From Glandiceps talaboti (lineage: Eukaryota; Hemichordata; Enteropneusta; Spengelidae): a DNA stretch of 64,000 nucleotides. The DNA lies in the NCBI RefSeq assembly GCF_964340395.1, contig NC_135550.1:9827408-9891407 (forward strand), read 5' to 3'. The translations under genes were made by a program, and so were the position numbers. This document shows positions 59,722 to 64,000 of the stretch, one piece after another (position 1 is the stretch's first letter; every line of letters begins with the position of its first letter). The notes below the pieces were generated by a model, which was not told the DNA's origin, ran no database searches, and saw only the letters and a program-made list of their open reading frames with translations.

Positions 59722-60454
59722 ATCATTAAAACATTAATGAAAATTTTCACGATGAAAATTGCAGTTTTGAAAAATTACCTGATATTTAGGTAATAATAAA
59801 GTAATGTGTAATATGCAGTTTGAAAATTTTTAACGTGGAACAATATTTAATATTAAAAGAACGATCATTTGCTTTCCGAATTAGTATGAAGTAACATAAA
59901 TTGCAAGGAAAAAGGGCAAAAATAGTACAGGTAATGCATACCTGATGTCGACACTAAACTGTGGGAATTCTGAACAAGTATGTTCGAACCATGCACCATC
60001 CTTGTCCCCGTTTTCAGCATCATTTTCTAAGGGCTGAGTTGACAACAAACCGTATGCAGAAAACCTTCGTTTCGATACACCGGTACTTTGGCATTCCGGA
60101 GATCTAGTCAATCTTCCTCGTTTTCTAGCAATGACCTGCCGAGAAAACAATAATAAATAATAAATTTTATCTCATCCTTTTTCATCTATTATTTTGAAAT
60201 ATCAAAGTAGTGAGAAAGTGGGAATGTACACAGTGGACCGTTGTAGACGATGAAGACTAGAATTTGGATTTGTGTGTGGATAGTGTACATTCACTGTTTC
60301 AGTTGCTGGGGACAAGGTATCCACAAGCATTGCAACAATTTATTCATTGAAAACCTAACCCTACCTGTCCAAGAAGCCGCCAGCGTTGTCGAGCTGCACT
60401 CATAACCATTCTCCTTGGAGAGAGACTGTGACATGTCTTACTCCCGGAAGCCAT
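37577..60454 (-). CDS. CAMKMT: Calmodulin-lysine N-methyltransferase (CAMKMT)
   Basis: CAMKMT uses S-adenosylmethionine to trimethylate calmodulin at Lys115. All eleven coding exons join in frame: 60454-60365, 60135-59942, 48467-48406, 47811-47751, 45518-45464, 44426-44363, 43800-43740, 42933-42859, 42107-42044, 38974-38846 and 37705-37577. Together they give 984 nt and 327 residues (human about 323). Landmarks are ARQRWRLLGQ at the end of exon 1, GNVCIWPSEEVL across exons 3-4, the SAM motif I CELGGGMTCLAG (142-152), the acidic loop LLTDGNE (165-171), FDHIICGDC LF.DQ (213-226) at the exon 8-9 junction, VFAPSRGGTL in exon 10, and EDIHYPVML in exon 11. Every intron is GT-AG and each phase fits. 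Intron 2 (about 9.9 kb) is the longest. The last 15 or so residues extend beyond the human C-terminus. The gene is head-to-head with the dehydrogenase gene at 61135. Confidence 0.95.
37879..37972. repeat. (AAAAC)n-like A-rich repeat in CAMKMT intron 10
   Basis: An A-rich stretch with AAAAC and AAAC units after a short C run. Low complexity, no coding content. Confidence 0.85.
39262..40190. repeat. 151-bp tandem repeat array, about 6 copies, with hairpin end
   Basis: Units begin near 39275, 39426, 39577, 39728, 39878 and 40028, with a spacing of 151 bp (150 for the later ones). Conserved words are CATAGAACACTGTCCTAA, GAGATCTGTTCAAGCATG and AAAATGGCTGCCAGGC. The last unit degenerates into a (GGAC)n run at 40110-40142. 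The array closes with CCCGTTCCGGACTTCGTCCG and CGGGGAC, a potential hairpin, as in the 3' end of a transposon. It lies in CAMKMT intron 9. Overlapping ORFs of about 100 codons are repeat-driven. Confidence 0.85.
40574..40882. repeat. (GT)n / (GTAT)n compound microsatellite
   Basis: A GT run of about 65 bp grades into GTGTAT, GTAT and GCAT-rich variants, ending in another GT run. It lies in CAMKMT intron 9. Confidence 0.9.
41131..41277. mobile_element. Foldback element with 45-bp arms
   Basis: The left arm (TTTTTGATCCAAACACAAAC ... TTTTCGACTG) is matched by a right arm (CAGTCGAAAA ... GTTTGTGTTTGGATC) with a few mismatches, around a spacer of about 50 bp. It lies in CAMKMT intron 9. No coding content; MITE-like. 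Confidence 0.65.
42163..42345. repeat. (CAAAA)n(CAA)n(CAAC)n microsatellite in CAMKMT intron 8
   Basis: A C run, then CAAAA, CAA, CAAC (about 65 bp) and CAAA units in succession. It begins about 55 bp upstream (in transcript direction) of the CAMKMT exon 9 acceptor. ORFs on both strands are artefacts. Confidence 0.95.
43285..43752. repeat. Source segment of an internal CAMKMT duplication (intron 7 plus exon 7 end)
   Basis: This stretch, ending with the last bases of exon 7 and its donor, is repeated at about 45893-46335. It also contains three diverged subunits of about 120-150 bp built around TTAGATGTATTCA.TATATCA and CAATCTCTCT.GTGACAAC. Confidence 0.75.
44478..44708. repeat. (CA)n and CA-rich microsatellite in CAMKMT intron 6
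   Basis: The pure CA run at 44529-44573 is flanked by CATACA, GGTACACACA and ACAGAC variants. On the transcript strand it begins about 50 bp upstream of the acceptor of exon 6 (44426). Confidence 0.9.
44747..45110. mobile_element. Foldback element family 1, full copy in CAMKMT intron 5
   Basis: The left arm starts TTAAAGTGGCCATATGG and passes TGAGGATTGGGTATTTATTT to GGTTTCCTACTTGAGAAATC. The right arm returns as AAGTAGGGAAGCCATGAT through AATAAATACCCAATCCTCAT to CGGCCGCTTCAA. Each arm is about 160 bp. At the centre is a perfect palindrome, GTTATTGTACGTACAATAAC (44919-44938), which extends two bases each side. No ORF. Confidence 0.8.
45785..46440. repeat. Duplicated CAMKMT intron 7 / exon 7-end segment within intron 4
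   Basis: Bases 45893-46335 repeat 43285-43752, including the last ten or so bases of exon 7 and its GTATGTTT donor. On each side lie two direct copies of another ~105-bp sequence (45790-45900 and 46330-46437) sharing CTACA.TTTTAG and TATGATTATACAAAA. The result is a copied segment flanked by direct repeats. Confidence 0.75.
46662..47014. mobile_element. Foldback element family 1, copy in CAMKMT intron 4
   Basis: It begins TTAAAGTGGGTATATGGATG and ends CATCCATGTGACCAGTTGAA, with arms resembling the copy at 44747. The central palindrome is degraded (GTTATTGTAAGTAAAATAAC). Confidence 0.75.
47166..47462. repeat. 99-bp tandem repeat, three copies
   Basis: Units begin at 47166, 47265 and 47364 with exactly 99-bp spacing and more than 90% identity (ACCACATAGTAAGAGATAGG ...). 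Because 99 is divisible by three, the plus strand carries an open frame with 33-residue repeats (GTPNFDASLEIACVSGMSNW). It is opposite in strand to CAMKMT and inside its intron 4, so it is probably not coding. Confidence 0.85.
47709..47740 (-). repeat. Tandem copy of the CAMKMT exon 4 3' end with a second donor
   Basis: Thirty-two bases repeat the last 32 bases of exon 4 (47782-47751), offset by 42 bp, and are followed by their own potential donor (CATTCAG|GTGGGC). Using the second donor would insert 42 nt that begin with an in-frame TAG, truncating the protein before the SAM motif. Confidence 0.85.
47902..47971. repeat. (GGTC)n microsatellite in CAMKMT intron 3 or 4 boundary region
   Basis: GGTC tetranucleotides of about 65 bp with two GGTT variants, about 90 bp upstream (in transcript direction) of CAMKMT exon 4; that places it in intron 3. 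Confidence 0.9.
48725..48965. repeat. Purine-rich, G-run-rich stretch in CAMKMT intron 2
   Basis: Repeated GGAGGGGGAGGGGG-type runs end in (GGGA)n at 48946-48962. Low-complexity, possibly quadruplex-forming; ORFs across it are not convincing. Confidence 0.6.
49861..50000. mobile_element. Foldback element family 1, single right arm
   Basis: Only the right arm is present. It starts AATGTATTGAGTTACAAACA, passes AAGTAGGAAGCCATC, and ends CCTCATCCATATGGCCACTT. The lost half suggests deletion at the central palindrome. It lies in CAMKMT intron 2. Confidence 0.75.
50965..51280. repeat. Dispersed repeat, copy 2
   Basis: Partner of 33940-34225, in the same orientation, with about 20-30% divergence by eye and several indels. 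It lies in CAMKMT intron 2. Confidence 0.55.
53806..54108. repeat. Imperfect tandem repeat of about 60-85 bp, 4-5 copies
   Basis: Units share TGTTGTCAGTTAGTTGTAGA, TAAGACTTTATTATTGG and GCGAGAATTGCTGATTA. Unit lengths vary through indels. It lies in CAMKMT intron 2. Confidence 0.7.
54424..54540. repeat. (CTGT)n / (CTGC)n microsatellite
   Basis: CTGT units with a central CTGC block and a short interruption. It lies in CAMKMT intron 2. Confidence 0.9.
56170..56330. mobile_element. Foldback element family 2, CAMKMT intron 2 copy
   Basis: The left end TCCCCCCAAATATTTTACTT then CGTTCAGCGAAGG is mirrored by AAAAGAAGGAAAACATTGG and GGAATACTA at the right. GTGACAAAGCCCTTAGGTCA near the right arm matches the copy at 63316. 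Confidence 0.5.
57970..58303. mobile_element. Foldback element family 1, CAMKMT intron 2 copy
   Basis: It starts CTGTATGGATGAGGATTGGG (the first bases of the arm are missing or changed) and ends CCTCATCCATATGGCCACTT. The centre keeps GTTATTGTACGTAGAATAAC, one mismatch from a perfect palindrome. Confidence 0.75.
58440..58640. repeat. G-rich degenerate tandem repeat
   Basis: The phrase GGCATAGTTGAAAGTTATGG recurs about four times in variant form, separated by runs of G (up to about 13). It lies in CAMKMT intron 2 and could form quadruplexes. Confidence 0.55.
59625..59721. repeat. (AAAT)n microsatellite
   Basis: About 95 bp of AAAT units with two small interruptions, about 220 bp past the CAMKMT exon 2 donor. 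Confidence 0.95.
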
Positions 60455-61134
60455 TTTTGTCAACTGTGATGTGAGAATGACAGAGACCGGGCTTCGTTGA
60501 TAACCCGTTTTCGGTAAATAGAGGGAATCCTTCAAGGCCCCTTAGATTACTAGTAAAAATGATACACAGCACGGTCTAAAATGAATTGTATCACTTCATG
60601 TTTTCTCCGAATTGTATCTGAAACATTTTTTCAGGGTATTTTAGAATTAAAATTTTATTTTACATCAACCTAAATGATTTATTTATGCATTGTGACTACA
60701 TTCTAGACGATGTAAATATACAAATTATACCATTTTGGAAAAAGTTAAGCACTTCAGCCATTTGGGCTATCCTAAATTGTTTTAGGAGGAGAAGGTAGGT
60801 TCACGCAAAGTACACAACGATTTTTTTAAAAAATGTCACACTGAAAGACGTCTTCGTTGAAAAAGACCGTTCAGTGGTATATTTTAAGTGTCTTGTCATT
60901 TTTGATGTCCATTTAAATTTTAGGAGAAATAACAAGGGTCCACTGAAGTGGTTGTTTTTCATCGGAGGGAACATTTAGCATGACCTACCTCGATAATTAT
61001 AGTAGTTGTGTCCTTTCTATTTCCGGCTTCCACCGTCGTTCAATCTCATCCAGACCTCATCTGTCATATTGGTGATTTCACAATGGAATTATTTGCGATT
61101 TAACATCTTTCAAGACAGTCTTACTCGTCTGAAG
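60455..61134. promoter_or_regulatory. Shared head-to-head promoter region
   Basis: CAMKMT (minus) and the dehydrogenase gene (plus) start 680 bp apart, so both promoters must lie here. No TATA box is obvious. A GACGTC core (CRE-like) lies near 60848. I cannot place the transcription starts. Confidence 0.5.
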
Positions 61135-61706
61135 ATGGTTCGAATAGCTGTTATAGGATGTGGATTGATGGGGACAAAAATTGCAGGTAAATTTCATTGA
61201 AATTATCGCGATGTTTATGGAAATTATGCAGACAACAACAATTGTCGCGGATCGTCACAGCGTAGCGGTTCCATTATTATGTTGTGCCAAAATATTTATA
61301 AACATTGCTTTGTACTAATCCGTTGTCTACACAATAATCTCGATAACAAATGTCAAATTACATTTCTATTGTACTTATAATTTATATATACTACAATATT
61401 GTAGACAGATTAGAAAATATGTTTGTATAAATTGTAAGATCATGACAACTCCCCCCCCCCCCCCAATCATCATGATCATCATCATCATCATCAGCAGGAG
61501 CAGCAAGTTACAAAAATAGATATAAAAGATTTTTGATCATTCTTCAGTGTGTCACTCACTCACCACTCACCCACTCACTCACTCACTCACTCACTCACTC
61601 ACTCACTCAATCACTCACTCACTCACTCACTCACTCACTCACTCACTCACTCACTCGCTCACTCACTCACTCACTCACTCACTCACTCACCCACCCACCG
61701 ACCCAC

Positions 61707-61741
<35 letters not shown>

Positions 61742-63638
61742 GCCAGTCAGTCCTTCAGTCAGTCAGTCTACCAGTCAGTCCTTCAGTCAATTTATCAATC
61801 CTTTACTCAGTACTATGGCCACTCATTGCTATTAACAATGGCAGTTGGCAGACTTTCCAAAGAAATAAAAACTATCACATGCTGTTTATAAGGAAAATGA
61901 ATTTATGGTAATGGCCTCAATGTATTGTTGTAATCTGTAATCTCATTTTATTAAATAGACTATTGTCCTCATAGGGTGTTATCATGAATTGTGTATTTCA
62001 GGTGATATGGCATATCACGGTCACAGAGTCAAGATTTATGACCAGAATGCTGCTGCATTAGATGCCTTCCATGCTAATTTAGAAGATGACAAACTTGAAC
62101 TGAAAAATGAAGGACTAATGACCCATCCTAATTTTCTTGTAAGTAGTCGTCATGGTGATTGTTACAGAAGATTTAATTTTGTATAATTCAACATTCTATC
62201 ATGAAAGTATATACAACCCATTCCATGTTAGTGTTCACTGACTCTGTTTGACACAATGACGCTGAAACCAAAAAGAAAATATATGCACATTCTACATTTA
62301 AAGATAGCATGATTGCAATTTCTTTCTACATTTTGTCTAAAATGAAATGAAATGAAATAAAACATTTAATACATTCTGGAACTAGACACAGACACATGGG
62401 TGCCAATGTTTTCATGGCTATATTTGTTGGTATCTGTATCACCCATGGTGGCATGTTATTGCATGTCATTAAGACAAAATGTAGCAAGAAATTGTATTCA
62501 TTCAATCTTTCTATAGCATGCGCAGTTTCTTATTGGTTTCTGTGTGATTGTATCAACCAGAGTGGATGTATAGTAACATGAAATGAGCAGTATGTATGAT
62601 ACAGTAGTCTTCTATAATACTATATTAGTTCCAAACCAAGAAACACTGTTTTTGGATGTACATTAGTCTTGTTGGGATATTTTGTAACATTGTGTATAGT
62701 TATCCCGATATGATAAGATGCACCAATGCAAGCAAAATACCAAAGGTCACTTTTTACCGTGATGATACTATGCAGTAGACACATATTATAGTCTGTGTGT
62801 ATTCAAAATAACTTGCAGTAAACTATACGCAAGTCTGCTCTGCTTTTCTTGAAATTCAAGTTCCTGTCTAAATCAACATGTCTTTTCCTAAGGTGAAGAA
62901 GGTGGTATGATTATGAGCTCATTAATTGGCTCTGTTTTCAGGATAAGAACCTTGAAGTTTGTTGACCATCTGTGTGTTGGCAGATAATTGGTGTAACTGC
63001 AAGGTTTTTCGACTGGATGCTTTAATATTATATACTTTCATGATGTACCTCAACACCAAGATTAAGAACAAGTCATTTCCAAAATACAAATGCAAATATG
63101 TCTAGCAACATGACCACACCCATAGCAACAGCGAAATGATTGTGTATATTGCAAAGATAACAGGGTTGGATAGGCAACTGGATAGTGATTCAGCAAATGA
63201 ACACCTATACCTAGTATGGATCAGCATGTGGGTAAACATTTTTAAAAAACTACTGTTGTGCTGCAATGCCATTGGCGCTATTTTTCTTTGATATTACTGG
63301 GGCTGGTATAATTATGTTATTCTTCAATATTTTCCTTCATTCAGCTGGAAAATACTCGTGACTTCAGGGTCTTGTCACCACTTGTCTAGTGACTCGTAGT
63401 GACAAAGACCTCTTCTTAGGTCACTCGTAATTTCCTTGGCTGAACGAAGAAAAATAACAAGGAATAACATCTAATTGTCATATACTATGATGACCGTTTA
63501 TGTATCATATACTTTGTTGTTCTGTAACACAGGGTCAAGTATTATGTATCAGTAGACTTGAAGAAACTGTACAAGATGCTGACTATATATTTGAAGCAGT
63601 TATTGATGACCTGGAAATCAAACAAGATTTATTTGAAA
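61135..63638 (+). CDS. 3-hydroxyacyl-CoA dehydrogenase family protein, N-terminal exons, partial
   Basis: The three exons 61135-61186, 62002-62138 and 63533-63638 join in frame to 98 codons and then run off the window. The protein opens MVRIAVIGCGLMGTKIAG, whose GxGxxG (residues 8-13) is the NAD-binding Rossmann turn. It continues with H.VKIYDQNAAAL and ADYIFEAVIDDLEIKQDLFE, the hallmark IxEAVxEDLxxK block of the 3-hydroxyacyl-CoA dehydrogenase N-terminal domain. Donors are GTAAAT, GTAAGT and GTAGGT; acceptors are TTTCAG and AACACAG. The family oxidises 3-hydroxyacyl-CoA (or related hydroxy acids, as in lambda-crystallin/gulonate dehydrogenase); which member this is cannot be told from this fragment. 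An upstream in-frame ATG at 61006 would add 43 mostly uncharged residues; I chose 61135 because the Rossmann fold normally begins there. Confidence 0.88.
61547..61800. repeat. (TCAC)n(TCAA)n(TCAG)n microsatellite
   Basis: About 140 bp of TCAC, then TCAA and TCAG/TCCT variants, in intron 1 of the dehydrogenase gene. The Ser-Leu-Thr-His ORFs are artefacts. Confidence 0.95.
63316..63468. mobile_element. Foldback element family 2, dehydrogenase intron 2 copy
   Basis: The left arm TTATTCTTCAATATTTTCC ... TTCATTCAGC ... CTCGTGAC ... CTTGTCAC is mirrored by GTGACAAAGACCTC ... GTCACTCGTAA ... GGCTGAACGAAGAAAAATAA. It ends about 60 bp before the acceptor of exon 3. Confidence 0.65.
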
Positions 63639-64000
63639 GTAGGTCATATATCCAAGATATTTTGATAGTTGGTTTTGAGGCATTGACTCATGAGGGGAAC
63701 ATCGCCTTTACCAGCAAAGTGCAATTCTTGCACTTTCTTATCAATCCATATCAGCTCATTACCATAACTAAGTGTTTGCTTTTTGTAATTACATCTGATA
63801 AGCCTGAGTCGTTGCTGGTACAGGTACTAGGTCAAGACTGAAATGCTGTCGACCGAATGTGTGCAAGTACTAGTGAGTGTGTTACTCCGCCGCGAGGCAC
63901 AACTGGCTTGGTTGAAAGGTCACGATTTGGCTTGGGTGAAAGGTCACGATCCGATCGCGATCATAACATTAGGATACATCGTGCACCGTACATTGACGAT

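Noticed and set aside
61533-61911. Three overlapping Ser-Leu-Thr-His ORFs in the dehydrogenase intron
   Set aside because: Products of the TCAC/TCAA microsatellite, lying between two verified exons.

Overview
The window is from an animal (metazoan) nuclear genome. Genes are split into many short exons with GT-AG introns and vertebrate-like exon phases. The DNA is AT-rich, introns are long, and microsatellites and small foldback elements are very frequent. The proteins recognised are ordinary animal proteins. Their divergence from human, the decayed LINE tails and the repeat style suggest an intron-rich marine invertebrate (lophotrochozoan, hemichordate or amphioxus-like); I cannot fix the phylum from sequence alone. 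There is no sign of prokaryotic, plasmid, phage or viral genes.

Layout: (1) 1-6,540, minus strand: the 5' half-dozen exons of ANAPC1, the large APC/C scaffold subunit; the gene runs off the left edge. (2) 6,540-10,498: intergenic. (3) 10,499-14,882 and 16,937-21,257, minus strand: two tandem ADPGK (ADP-dependent glucokinase) genes. Both are intact, with five exons of exactly matching lengths and 473 codons each. Their last exons are almost identical over about 400 bp although the other exons have diverged. (4) 21,258-28,165: intergenic, repeats only. (5) 28,166-29,689, plus strand: a single-exon 507-codon, highly charged coiled-coil protein that I do not recognise; its stop codon abuts a long GA microsatellite. 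(6) 29,690-37,576: intergenic or 3' flank, with repeats. (7) 37,577-60,454, minus strand: a complete 11-exon CAMKMT gene (calmodulin-lysine N-methyltransferase), reconstructed in frame to 327 residues (human is about 323). Its introns are full of repeats, including partial copies of its own exons. (8) 61,135 to the right edge, plus strand: the first three coding exons of a 3-hydroxyacyl-CoA dehydrogenase family gene, head-to-head with CAMKMT across about 680 bp.

The genes do not form a pathway; this is a normal eukaryotic neighbourhood. The most interesting material is structural: exon-restricted gene conversion between the ADPGK twins; self-duplicated exon fragments with splice sites in CAMKMT (exons 4 and 7) and ANAPC1; a foldback element family with about 150-bp arms and a central perfect palindrome, with four copies all inside CAMKMT; a second foldback family shared by introns of three genes; and tandem repeats of 151, 127 and 99 bp. 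All coordinates were read by eye; repeat boundaries are approximate to a few bases, whereas exon boundaries were checked for reading-frame consistency.
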